Positions 1 to 7,759 of a DNA stretch of 64,000 bases are shown one piece after another. The notes under the pieces were generated by a model, which saw nothing but the letters and a program-made list of their open reading frames with translations, was not told the DNA's origin and made no database searches. Origin of the DNA: Prevotella sp. P5-108 (GTDB lineage Bacteria > Bacteroidota > Bacteroidia > Bacteroidales > Bacteroidaceae); NCBI RefSeq assembly GCF_002251385.1, contig NZ_NPJJ01000057.1, positions 1 through 64,000 of the forward strand, written 5' to 3'. Each line of letters starts with the position of its first letter. Positions within the stretch are counted from its first letter, which is position 1. A program made the position numbers and the translations under genes.

Positions 1-90
1 GCTTCTTGTACTACTACTCTTCTGTTTATCTTAAATCTTTCAAAGAACTCTTTCTTCAGCGCTCAGGAGAAGTGTTTCATTCTCGAAAGC
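1..90 (-). other. Probable leader of an rRNA operon, running off the left edge
   Basis: On the minus strand, downstream of the promoter at 96-127, the transcript begins GCATCCGCTTTCGAG and contains GTTCTTTGAAAGATTTAAG (about 32-51). GTTCTTTGA in a short untranslated leader is the kind of conserved, boxA-like segment that I recall just upstream of 16S rRNA in Bacteroidales. No reading frame fits. The 16S gene itself would lie left of position 1, so the assignment is inferred. Confidence 0.55.
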
Positions 91-95
91 GGATG

Positions 96-127
96 CAAAG
101 GTATAGCTTTTTTCAACACAAACCAAA
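96..127 (-). promoter_or_regulatory. Strong leftward promoter, rRNA type
   Basis: The minus strand carries TACCTTTG at 103-96 and a -33 TTTG at 127-124, exactly 20 bp apart, which matches the Bacteroidetes sigma consensus (TTTG, 19-21 bp, TAnnTTTG). Immediately upstream (about 128-160) are A/T tracts (AAATTTTT, TTTTTTG, AATATTTTTC) that could act as an UP-like element. No other promoter in this window has such a complete set of boxes, which suits an rRNA operon. Confidence 0.7.
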
Positions 128-130
128 AAT

Positions 131-274
131 TTCAACAAAAAAGTTGAAAATATTTTTCACCTATTGATTTATATCAACCGAAATGATGACCCTGGGGACT
201 ATATACCTTATTATAATATATACCCCACAGACCGACATTTACACATTCATCAAAGATGTAGAAGAAGTCATGAT
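131..274. other. Intergenic stretch without a gene
   Basis: It holds a small inverted repeat TTCAAC-AAAAAA-GTTGAA (about 132-149) next to the rRNA-type promoter, and a variant of the dispersed AT-rich motif (ACCTTATTATAATATATA, about 205-222). No credible coding frame is seen. Confidence 0.5.
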
Positions 275-326
275 ACATGTGACCGCCGCCAATCTATTCC
301 GATGCAGACTGACGGCGGTCACATGT
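275..326 (-). terminator. Hairpin after the transglutaminase-like gene
   Basis: ACATGTGACCGCCG (275-288) and CGGCGGTCACATGT (313-326) form a perfect 14-bp stem with a 24-nt loop. It starts 22 nt beyond the stop codon of the leftward gene ending at 348. No long T tract follows, so the terminator role is inferred from position and stem strength. Confidence 0.6.
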
Positions 327-347
327 GGAATTGCCATAGACCGAAGA

Positions 348-1838
348 CTACTCGAGCATGATTACCTGCGCAGAGCTGTTATCCATATCGGGCATAGTCC
401 GCCCCACTGGCGCCCCGATATACGTTGGGTCAGCAATCACGAAACGCCGACCACCGACCACTACATAGTCACCCTGCACCGCTTGGTCGAAGGCGACGGC
501 GCAAGCCAGATGGTTGGGGTAATACACCAGGATGCACTTCAATCCGAGCAAATCGCGCACCATACGAGTGAACAAAATCGCACGGTCTTCGCAGTCACAA
601 TAAGGATAATAGAGCGTCTCTTCGGCAAAGAAGGCACGGTCGCCACCCCAGACCTTGTCATCATATTCATACACCAGCCCCGTCTGCACCCAGTCTATGA
701 GCATATTGGCCGCCTCAATCTGAGATTTGCCAGAAATGAGCTGCCGCATCTTGCCATACAGCTGGGATTTCACATTCTCAGCCATAGGCGTATTAGCATA
801 CATCGCCCAGCGCGTAAGTGGATTGTCGTCTATCGCCGAGGTGGGATAGACATCGTAGAAATCTATCAGATTGCGGTTTACCCTTACCTGCGCCTCCACC
901 GAGGGATAGCGTTTGGACCGTATGGTGCGGTTGTCGCTGAAATTGTTGGTCAGAGACATCGCCGAAGGGATATAGAGCGACAGAGGCTGCTCTTCGGGGA
1001 AAGCTGCCCCGCATATACGCAACCGCGTACTAGCCGTTTCTCCCTTGTCCACAAGCGGATAGAAATAATTACCATCGATGCGGAAGAACGCGTGGTCATA
1101 AATCTGATGACGACTACCAAACAGAAGATAGAGACGTTGACCGTTGCTCCCCAACCTCATCTGATAACCACTCTGACAATAGACCCAAGCCAGGAAGAGG
1201 GTCGAGGCATTGGCGTCGCCACCATAGTAGCTCTCGCTCATCTTGCGGAGCATGAGCAGATAAGCCCAGTCGCAGAGCTGATGACTCATACGCAGTCCGA
1301 GGCAATCGCGGATGAGATGGTCAAAGCCGCCTTCCGAGAGCATAGTCCATCCTTTGCTCACCTCATTCTCTGACACACCGCCCTTCAAGACGGCACCGAT
1401 ATCAGGACGCAGGACAGGCATCCGCACACGGCCTTCTGTTCCGAAGAAGGTAAAGGAAAGTTGCTGTTCATTCTCCACCGTTCCCTCATAGATGGGAGCC
1501 ACAGGCTTGGGCTGAGCCCCTTGAGGCACAGGAGCTATCACCGTATCCACCTTGATAGGCATAGGTTTCACCGGCTTGTCCACATCTCCTTGCGGCATTA
1601 CCACGGGCTTCACCTCACGCTCTTTGGGACGTGGCACCACGGGACCTGCCTCATACGACTGCCAGGCTTGTTTCAGGAAAGCAGCATAATCAGCATTGCA
1701 AGCCCGACGGAAGTCTACATACCCTTGCCGAGCCTGTTTCTTAAACTGCTCATACCCTTGCCGAGCCTTGTTTGTCGTCTGCCCCAGACAGTTTACTGCC
1801 ATCAGCAGCGACACGCAGAACACCATTTGCCTCACCAT
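348..1838 (-). CDS. Exported transglutaminase-like cysteine protein, role unknown
   Basis: 496 aa. Residues 1-20 look like a signal peptide ending near CLGQ, so the product is probably exported. Residues about 24-60 contain two ARQGY repeats within a charged helical stretch, followed by a Pro/Val-rich linker (about 65-115). The C-terminal part carries a transglutaminase-like pattern: CEDRA with Cys416, His443 in YYPNHLACAV and Asp470 in ADPTY, in the right order for a Cys-His-Asp triad. The fold is inferred from these motifs only. It is the last gene of a leftward set of five, starting 22 nt after the caspase gene, and is followed by the hairpin at 275-326. It could be a peptidase, a cross-linking enzyme or an inactive binding protein; the substrate is unknown. 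Confidence 0.75.
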   Translation of the reverse strand: MVRQMVFCVSLLMAVNCLGQTTNKARQGYEQFKKQARQGYVDFRRACNADYAAFLKQAWQSYEAGPVVPRPKEREVKPVVMPQGDVDKPVKPMPIKVDTVIAPVPQGAQPKPVAPIYEGTVENEQQLSFTFFGTEGRVRMPVLRPDIGAVLKGGVSENEVSKGWTMLSEGGFDHLIRDCLGLRMSHQLCDWAYLLMLRKMSESYYGGDANASTLFLAWVYCQSGYQMRLGSNGQRLYLLFGSRHQIYDHAFFRIDGNYFYPLVDKGETASTRLRICGAAFPEEQPLSLYIPSAMSLTNNFSDNRTIRSKRYPSVEAQVRVNRNLIDFYDVYPTSAIDDNPLTRWAMYANTPMAENVKSQLYGKMRQLISGKSQIEAANMLIDWVQTGLVYEYDDKVWGGDRAFFAEETLYYPYCDCEDRAILFTRMVRDLLGLKCILVYYPNHLACAVAFDQAVQGDYVVVGGRRFVIADPTYIGAPVGRTMPDMDNSSAQVIMLE

Positions 1839-1860
1839 GATTGTCTCCTTTATACAATGG

Positions 1861-3237
1861 TTATTTCAATGTCCAATTACGCCACTTGTCATAGACAGCA
1901 GCCGACGGAGAAATGGTAGGAGTCTGCCGCTTGCCATTTACCACCAGCGACTTCTTCACCACATTGTCCTTGACATAGTCAAACAGGCTGCCCAAATTTG
2001 CCGTACCTTTACTCTCCTTCAGTTTCTTAAGAAGATAATACGTAAACATACCATGATGCTGCCCATCCAAGGGATAGGCAGTCTCGTCTCCCTGAGCGGC
2101 AGACAGTACGACCATGTTTCCCTTAGACTCGCTGCCCTTGGCCTTGATTGCCACACCACGAGCCGACGCCAGCATGCCATCTCCACGCAACGAGCCGGAG
2201 AAGCAGGCATCCATCAGCACCACCACCTGAGACAGGGACATTGCTCCCAATGCGGCATAGAAATCATTCAGATTGTAGCAGGTTGTCAAATCCGAACCAT
2301 AACCATCTACCGGCAAGAGGTAAGCGTCTCCCGAAGCCTCGTCGGGCAGTCCGTGTCCTGCATAGTAGACGACAAGTTTAGCCCCACCCTTGTATGCTTC
2401 AGCAATTTGACGCATCAGATTGAGTTCACGCTTGATATTGATATAGGTTGCATTGTTTACCAGATGGATGTTGGTCTTGGGCATACCCAGAGTCTTCATG
2501 CAATAGTCTGCAAATACCCTTCCGTCATTGATAGCATTGGGTACAGGTGCCACATTCTGATAGGCTTCATTGGCGATGATGAGCGCAAAAGTATTCTCGT
2601 TGACCGCACCAGTCGAGGGGATGCCGGTATCTACATCCGACTTGGTCACCACTGGCTTTGACGTCGCGGGCTTGGGTTGTTCTGGCTTTGGCGTGGGAGC
2701 CGTCTGCTGTACGATAGTAATATGGTTTACCGTCTGCCCTGTGCCTCCACTACTGGCGGCGGGCTGCTGCCTTACCGTTCCTCCCCGTTTCGGACTGAGC
2801 GCATAATTGGCTATATTGCGTTGCGCCCCATTATATGCCTCGGCGATATCAGGCAGCAGACACTTGCCGCCTTTCTTCTGATAGCGCTCCATCCATTCGT
2901 TATATCTGCCATCGTCCTGACTTACCACAATACCATTTTGGTAAAACGAAGCCAAGCGCAACATGGCATCAGGCAGACCACGTTCGGCTGCACGACGATA
3001 GAGGCGGAACGCATCCGTAAGCGCTTTCTCACAAGCCACACCATTCTCATAACACCAGCCCAGATAGTACTGGGCAGCCATGTCATTGGAAGCGGCAAGC
3101 CGTTTGAACTCATCAAAAGCATACTGGACATAACCGCCGCGCATCGACTCGAGCGCAGCCTTACTCTGCACATCCATACTCTGCGCCGACACCGTCTGCA
3201 CGCACCATATTAATATAAGGAACAATAAGCGCATCAT
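1861..3237 (-). CDS. Sel1-repeat caspase-family (C14) protein, exported
   Basis: 458 aa from the start chosen at 3237 (ATGATGCGC), which gives a clean signal peptide (MMRLLFLILIWCVQTVSAQ). A start 36 nt upstream would lie in the hairpin at 3257-3294. After the signal come Sel1/TPR-like repeats (about 30-125: AAQYYLGWCYENGV, AAERGLPDAM), a Thr/Pro/Lys-rich linker (about 150-210), and a caspase domain (about 213-450). The dyad is His295 in YYAGHGLPDE and Cys345 in MDACFSGS, numbered from this start. Caspase-like C14 proteases cleave after basic or acidic residues; the specificity cannot be read here. A basic P1 preference, as in metacaspases, is possible. Its neighbours are a DUF4384 protein and a transglutaminase-like protein, so a proteolytic or stress-signalling envelope system is a reasonable inference. 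Confidence 0.87.
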   Translation of the reverse strand: MMRLLFLILIWCVQTVSAQSMDVQSKAALESMRGGYVQYAFDEFKRLAASNDMAAQYYLGWCYENGVACEKALTDAFRLYRRAAERGLPDAMLRLASFYQNGIVVSQDDGRYNEWMERYQKKGGKCLLPDIAEAYNGAQRNIANYALSPKRGGTVRQQPAASSGGTGQTVNHITIVQQTAPTPKPEQPKPATSKPVVTKSDVDTGIPSTGAVNENTFALIIANEAYQNVAPVPNAINDGRVFADYCMKTLGMPKTNIHLVNNATYINIKRELNLMRQIAEAYKGGAKLVVYYAGHGLPDEASGDAYLLPVDGYGSDLTTCYNLNDFYAALGAMSLSQVVVLMDACFSGSLRGDGMLASARGVAIKAKGSESKGNMVVLSAAQGDETAYPLDGQHHGMFTYYLLKKLKESKGTANLGSLFDYVKDNVVKKSLVVNGKRQTPTISPSAAVYDKWRNWTLK

Positions 3238-3256
3238 GACATACAATGCTAAGACA

Positions 3257-3294
3257 ACTGCCACTCCCCTCATTCATTCGGGCAGAGTGGCAGT
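3257..3294 (-). terminator. Hairpin between two genes of the caspase operon
   Basis: ACTGCCACTC (3257-3266) pairs with GAGTGGCAGT (3285-3294). It lies after the stop codon at 3306 and before the caspase start at 3237. There is no T tract on the transcript, so it may be a processing or attenuation site rather than a full terminator. Confidence 0.45.
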
Positions 3295-3305
3295 CGCGGT
3301 TTATA

Positions 3306-4340
3306 CTATTTCTTTTCCTGCTTGGTATCCTGAAGTCTACCTACGTAAGTCATCTTACCCCAATCGCTTGTAGCGCCATCAAAGTGGATGACTTTCTTAT
3401 AGCTGGTCTCTGACAGGGGCACGAGCAGCGTAGCTCCATAGGTAAATATGGCGCCGATAATACGACCGATACCAACCTTTCCCTGCTTCGACACATTGGT
3501 ACTGCTCAGTCTGAATGTTCCCTTCTTGAAGTTACCTTCCCAGTCACACACGATGATGGGTGAGCGGTCTTCGTCAAACTCAAAGGGAGAGTTGGCCATC
3601 ACGTGAAGAACGGCTGGTTTGGTCTCCTTGACGCCAAACCCGCGTTTATCTTTCTTGGTCAGGTCGTCGGGCATTTCCACATAGTAGGGCGAGAAGATGA
3701 TGTCACTCACCCAGGCAGACAGGGCCACACTTGTCCATTCCTCGGAACGCTTGTTGAAGGCATAGGCAATAGAGGCACCGATATTGTTGATACTCTCGTC
3801 TTCGGTGAGATGACGGCTTACAGTACCTTTGTATTCCTCACGTTTGGGGTCGGCTTTCTTCGACTCATCCAGCAAATCGGCAATGAGATTAAACAGTCGC
3901 TTGTCATACTCGGTGAATTCTCCGGCAGGAGTTTCCGAGGTACTGTAATTACCCAGAATACCCGTTGCCATGTTACAGATGAAAGTATCATTCTGCTTGC
4001 CGCCAGTAGATGGCGGGATGGTAATAAACTCATCGATCGACGTAGTCTTGCCTTTCTTCGAGGCGTGGCGCTCGTCCTGTTTCTTGTCAAACAGAGGGAA
4101 CGACGAACCATTATGCACCATGAAGCATTGAGACAAGTCGATGAAGATGGTCTTCTTGGTCTTGTTCTTGGCCCATAGCTGCTCGTTGTAAATCTCCAGT
4201 CGTATATTGTCATCTTCAAACACACTGTTGGCCTGAGAATAGGCAAATATCAGCGCGTTGCGATAAGAAGTCTTGGTTTTTCCATACATGTTGCTCACAC
4301 AGAGGGAGACAAAAAAGAATAAAAGCAATACCTTTTTCAT
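3306..4340 (-). CDS. Exported protein of unknown function
   Basis: 344 aa with a clear signal peptide (MKKVLLLFFFVSLCVSNMYG). I do not recognise the family. The central part is polar, with several Lys/Asp-rich loops (KKQDERHASKKGKTT, DESKKADPKREEYK). A hydrophobic, glycine-containing segment (GRIIGAIFTYGATLLVPL, about 292-309) near the C-terminus could insert in or contact a membrane. The start ATG lies only 6 nt downstream of the preceding stop (4347), so it is almost certainly co-translated with the DUF4384 gene. A periplasmic or outer-membrane-associated partner of the caspase protein is conceivable but unproven. Confidence 0.7.
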   Translation of the reverse strand: MKKVLLLFFFVSLCVSNMYGKTKTSYRNALIFAYSQANSVFEDDNIRLEIYNEQLWAKNKTKKTIFIDLSQCFMVHNGSSFPLFDKKQDERHASKKGKTTSIDEFITIPPSTGGKQNDTFICNMATGILGNYSTSETPAGEFTEYDKRLFNLIADLLDESKKADPKREEYKGTVSRHLTEDESINNIGASIAYAFNKRSEEWTSVALSAWVSDIIFSPYYVEMPDDLTKKDKRGFGVKETKPAVLHVMANSPFEFDEDRSPIIVCDWEGNFKKGTFRLSSTNVSKQGKVGIGRIIGAIFTYGATLLVPLSETSYKKVIHFDGATSDWGKMTYVGRLQDTKQEKK

Positions 4341-4346
4341 AATTAG

Positions 4347-5213
4347 TTAATTTTTAATGGTTAATGATTTATTGATGATTTGAATATTTTTGTCTTTGAT
4401 GCGCATTTCAGCCAGCCATTTGTTGAAGTGGTCAATGCTCATAGCTCGCGGCAGCAGTCCCTCACTCGCCGAGGTATTGGCTTTGGCCAGTTCGCCAGAG
4501 CTGAATATCACGACCATTTCGTTCTGCTCCATTTTCTTGTCAGTAGTGAGCGTATATTCATCCACCACTTGCCGCTCTTCGGCTGCCACACTCTTGGCAG
4601 AAAAGAACAGATACTCCCTACCCTGCTCTATAGGCTGGGCCATATCCGCCTGCTGCGAATAGGGCAAGAGACAGTAGACTTGGCGTGCGGTATAGTCGAC
4701 GAGATAGACCAGCAGTCTGCCGCTTACGGGCGACTGGAAGTGGAGATACATATCGTCGCCATTGCGGAAATCGTCGCTCTCGTATTTGAGTTCGGTGCCA
4801 TTGCGCAGTATATTGACAGCGAGGTCTATCTTGGGGCCAGACAACTTGCGTATGCGCCCTTTGACCTTCACATTGACGATGAGCATCCCCTGTTCATAGT
4901 TTATCGCATATTGGGGCTCACCGATGGTTTCTATCCACTCGCCATTGACGTCACTACGACCAATCGATGAGAAATGGGTATCACTCTTTCCGTTTTCATT
5001 GGTCACCAGGGTAGAGTTGCTCTGCCCTATGAGAGTGCCAAATTCGTCGGCGATAGCCTGGACCTTTGCCCTTTCGAGCGCCGTAGTCTTGGCCTGCTCC
5101 ACCGTCACATTCTCGGGCACGTGATAGGTGTACGACGCTACCACCGTGACGGTTTTCTGCGCCCAAGCCACACTCGCCACGAGACAGCATAGATTTACTA
5201 CCCAACTACGCAT
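4347..5213 (-). CDS. Exported DUF4384 protein
   Basis: 288 aa with a signal peptide (MRSWVVNLCCLVASVAWAQ). The N-terminal half (about 20-130) resembles LPP20-like/flagellar-assembly-T-like domains (ERAKVQAIADEFGTLIGQSN). The second half (about 140-235) matches DUF4384 by its pattern of a hydrophobic beta sandwich: DDMYLHFQSPVSGRLLVYLV, then VYCLLPYSQQ. DUF4384 is often found beside caspase-like or kinase domains in bacterial signalling proteins (family knowledge). Here it is a separate gene two genes upstream of a caspase, which supports a shared pathway. It begins 3 nt after the upstream stop (5217), so the two are co-transcribed. Molecular role unknown. Confidence 0.75.
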   Translation of the reverse strand: MRSWVVNLCCLVASVAWAQKTVTVVASYTYHVPENVTVEQAKTTALERAKVQAIADEFGTLIGQSNSTLVTNENGKSDTHFSSIGRSDVNGEWIETIGEPQYAINYEQGMLIVNVKVKGRIRKLSGPKIDLAVNILRNGTELKYESDDFRNGDDMYLHFQSPVSGRLLVYLVDYTARQVYCLLPYSQQADMAQPIEQGREYLFFSAKSVAAEERQVVDEYTLTTDKKMEQNEMVVIFSSGELAKANTSASEGLLPRAMSIDHFNKWLAEMRIKDKNIQIINKSLTIKN

Positions 5214-5216
5214 ACG

Positions 5217-5891
5217 CTACCAACCCAGCAGTTCGTCCAACTTCTTGTGCAGGTCGTCGCCCTTCTTTTCCAGTTCCTGGCGCACGGCCTTTTTGGCAGC
5301 CTGCTTTGCCATCTCCGCATTATAGGCAATGCGCAGCGACACCTCCTTGTTCTTGTTGCCCAGCACGCGATACATCTCTACCACGGTGAGCACACGGCCT
5401 ATACTCTGGGAGATAAGGTTCTTGGCTGCACTGATGGTCTGGGTCACAGAGGCAGCCTCTTCAGCCGCCAGCTGCTTGTTGCTTACGGTGTTTTCTATCA
5501 GGGCGGTCACCTCAGTCTGTATCTGTCCAGCCAGGCTTTGCTTGGCCAGCTCCATAGCCTGCAGGCGGGCAGCGTCATAGTTTTCGCCGATACTCATAGC
5601 CTCGCCCATGAGATACTTGGGAAACATATTCTCATCATACTCCATCTGCATGAGGTACGACTTGTCCAATTGTTTTTCCAATGGCAGAGCGCCGGGCGTG
5701 ACCTTCCATCCCTCCTTTGCCAAGCGTTTGGCTTCCTTGCGGGCTGTCTTCGTGGCCTTCTCGCCGAGTTCAGCCTTCGAGGCTTTCTTGATTTCCTTGC
5801 GTTCCTTGATTTGCTCTTTCGTCAACTGGGCAAAAGATACGGTAAAAGTCATGACCAGCACCAGGGTCAATACTAATCTGATGGTTCTCAT
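5217..5891 (-). CDS. Exported helical protein, first gene of the caspase operon
   Basis: 224 aa with a signal peptide (MRTIRLVLTLVLVMTFTVSFAQ). Residues about 23-60 are a highly charged helix (KEQIKERKEIKKASKAE). The middle (about 95-190) has an LPP20/DUF-like pattern (ARLQAMELAKQSLAGQIQTE) that resembles the N-terminal half of the next gene, so the two may be structurally related. The C-terminus is again charged and helical (QELEKKGDDLHKKLDELLGW). I cannot name the family. Five leftward genes follow with short gaps. The nearest good promoter (TACTTTTG, 6116-6109) would give a leader of about 210 nt. Confidence 0.72.
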   Translation of the reverse strand: MRTIRLVLTLVLVMTFTVSFAQLTKEQIKERKEIKKASKAELGEKATKTARKEAKRLAKEGWKVTPGALPLEKQLDKSYLMQMEYDENMFPKYLMGEAMSIGENYDAARLQAMELAKQSLAGQIQTEVTALIENTVSNKQLAAEEAASVTQTISAAKNLISQSIGRVLTVVEMYRVLGNKNKEVSLRIAYNAEMAKQAAKKAVRQELEKKGDDLHKKLDELLGW

Positions 5892-6108
5892 ACGTTAAGT
5901 TTTTAATTGTACCAACGGCTCCCGATTGGCTTGGTTAAGATGTGACGGACATTAATTGTGTTATGTAGGGCAGATATACATCTGTAGCACGGAGAGCCTC
6001 ACTCCGTGGAGTGAACGTGTGAAATGCAATATGCCAAGGGCGACCATTGTTAGCTCGTAATCGACATCGCCAAAGTTGGTGAGGTAATAGTTATAATCTC
6101 GTTAGTTG

Positions 6109-6116
6109 CAAAAGTA
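6109..6116 (-). promoter_or_regulatory. Promoter -7 box for the caspase operon
   Basis: The minus strand reads TACTTTTG followed by CAACTAACGAG. It is 218 bp upstream of the ATG at 5891, which would leave a long untranslated leader. No TTTG is seen 19-21 bp upstream. Confidence 0.4.
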
Positions 6117-6539
6117 GCATTAAATTCTGAATAAATACTAAAAAACGGAAGATTTTTTGACCATCATCGTTATTTTTGTCCAAATCACGGTCAAGACCAT
6201 CCATATCCATTGGCTTTCCGCCGCCATCCACCAGTCCTTTATACTGGAGGAAGTGACGCATCTGTCCCTGTCTGCGCCATTCCTGCAGCCTGCGCTCCGC
6301 CCGCCTGTCATCCTTGGGTTGGCTGCAACCCATCTACACCTTATTATATATATAGCATCCCTGACAACGGTTGTCGCCACCCTCTCTGCCGCCATCGCCA
6401 TGCCGAAGGTGGCGAGGTCTGCGGCAGCGGTTGCCGTCTCGGTCGTGGAGGGCACCATTGTGGCAGGGGCAGAGGACGGCGGGGAGAGTGCGGGGGATAT
6501 TATTATGGACATTTATGAGGCTGTTACAGTTTTTTTGGC

Positions 6540-6547
6540 TAATTTTG
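6540..6547 (+). promoter_or_regulatory. Promoter -7 box for mrp
   Basis: TAATTTTG with 19 nt to the ATG at 6567. It matches TAnnTTTG and gives a very short leader, as is common in this window. Confidence 0.6.
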
Positions 6548-6566
6548 CAACTGATTAAAAGACAAT

Positions 6567-7673
6567 ATGATGACATTATATCCAAAACTTATCACCGACG
6601 CTTTGGCTACGGTGACTTACCCTGGTAACAAGAAAAACCTGATAGAGGCAGAAATGCTCGCCGACGATGTTCGCATCGACGGTATGAAGGTGAGTTTCAC
6701 ACTGATATTCCCCCGCGAGACCGACCCGTTTCTCAAATCAACCTTGAAGGCTGCCGAGGCAGCCATACACTACCACGTGGACAAGGCGGTAGAGGTCGAG
6801 ATAAAGACCGAGTTCAAGTCTGCGCCACGCCCCGAGGTAGGCAAACTGCTGCCTCAGGTGAAGAACGTGATAGCCGTAAGCTCGGGCAAAGGCGGCGTAG
6901 GCAAGTCGACCGTTTCTGCCAATCTCGCCATAGCCCTCGCCATCATGGGCTACAAGGTGGGTCTGCTCGATACCGACATCTTCGGTCCCTCCATGCCCAA
7001 GATGTTCGGCGTAGAGAGCGAGCGCCCCTATGCGGTAGAGAAGGATGGTCGCCAGCTCATCGAGCCCATCGAGAAGTATGGCGTAAAGCTCCTGTCCATT
7101 GGTTTCTTCGTCAATCCCGACACCGCCACGCTGTGGCGCGGAGGCATGGCCACATCTGCCCTGAAGCAGCTCATCGCCGACGCCGACTGGGGCGACCTGG
7201 ACTATTTCATCCTTGACACGCCTCCCGGCACATCCGACATCCACCTCACCCTGTTGCAGACGCTGAGCATCACCGGTGCCGTCATCGTATCGACGCCGCA
7301 GAATGTGGCTCTCGCCGATGCGCGCAAGGGCATCGACATGTACCGCAACGACAAGGTCAACGTGCCCATCCTCGGTCTGGTGGAGAATATGGCATGGTTC
7401 ACTCCCGCCGAACTGCCCGAGAACCGCTACTACATCTTCGGCAAGGAGGGCTGCAAGCAGCTGGCCAAGGAGATGGGCTGTCCGTTGCTCGCCCAGATTC
7501 CTCTGGTGCAGAGCATCTGCGACAATGGCGACGCCGGTACTCCCGCAGTACTCAACACCGAGAGCCAGACTGGTCAGGCGTTCCTCAATCTCGCCCAGGC
7601 GGTGGTGACAGTGACCAACCGACGCAACAAGGAGCTGCCCAAGACCCGCATCGTAGACATCAGCAAGAAGTAA
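6567..7673 (+). CDS. mrp: Mrp/ApbC-type Fe-S cluster carrier ATPase
   Basis: 368 aa. The N-terminal about 85 residues form a MIP18/DUF59-like domain. They are followed by a P-loop ATPase of the Mrp/NBP35 class with the deviant Walker A SSGKGGVGKST (about 105-115), a switch I-like DTDIFGPSMPKMFG and the family signature DTPPGTSDIHLTL. These proteins bind and transfer [4Fe-4S] clusters in the cytoplasm. The CxxC of many Mrp proteins is not obvious here; Cys residues occur at KEGCKQLAKEMGCP. A second ATG follows directly (MMTLYPK), so the start could be 3 nt later. It is a single-gene unit with its own promoter and a strong bidirectional terminator at 7694-7741. Confidence 0.93.
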   Translation: MMTLYPKLITDALATVTYPGNKKNLIEAEMLADDVRIDGMKVSFTLIFPRETDPFLKSTLKAAEAAIHYHVDKAVEVEIKTEFKSAPRPEVGKLLPQVKNVIAVSSGKGGVGKSTVSANLAIALAIMGYKVGLLDTDIFGPSMPKMFGVESERPYAVEKDGRQLIEPIEKYGVKLLSIGFFVNPDTATLWRGGMATSALKQLIADADWGDLDYFILDTPPGTSDIHLTLLQTLSITGAVIVSTPQNVALADARKGIDMYRNDKVNVPILGLVENMAWFTPAELPENRYYIFGKEGCKQLAKEMGCPLLAQIPLVQSICDNGDAGTPAVLNTESQTGQAFLNLAQAVVTVTNRRNKELPKTRIVDISKK

Positions 7674-7693
7674 TCTACGCCCCTATAGAATAC

Positions 7694-7741
7694 GACAATC
7701 CCTGTCTCTCCATCCGATGGATGCCAGAGACAGGGATTGTC
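7694..7741. terminator. Bidirectional terminator between mrp and the export operon
   Basis: GACAATCCCTGTCTCT (7694-7709) and AGAGACAGGGATTGTC (7726-7741) are perfect 16-nt inverted arms with a 16-nt loop. The hairpin sits between convergent genes ending at 7673 (+) and 7760 (-). Confidence 0.85.
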
Positions 7742-7759
7742 ATTTCTGCACTGCCGCAA

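Larger units (their letters stand above)
5892..6566. other. 675-bp region without a confident gene
   Basis: It contains the leftward promoter at 6109-6116, a hairpin CACGGAG/CTCCGTG (5988-6008) in the resulting leader, one copy of the dispersed motif ACACCTTATTATATATATAG (6336-6355) and the mrp promoter at 6540-6547. A leftward frame at 6333-6091 (80 aa, with MDMDGLDRDLDKNNDDGQK) has a start just after the reversed AT-rich motif. Its C-terminus runs into AT-rich promoter DNA, so I treat it as doubtful. Confidence 0.5.

Noticed and set aside
6091..6333. Leftward 80-codon frame upstream of the caspase operon
   Set aside because: The middle part (MDMDGLDRDLDKNNDDGQK) looks plausible, but the end reads into an AT-rich promoter region and no family is recognised. 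Too weak to list as a gene.
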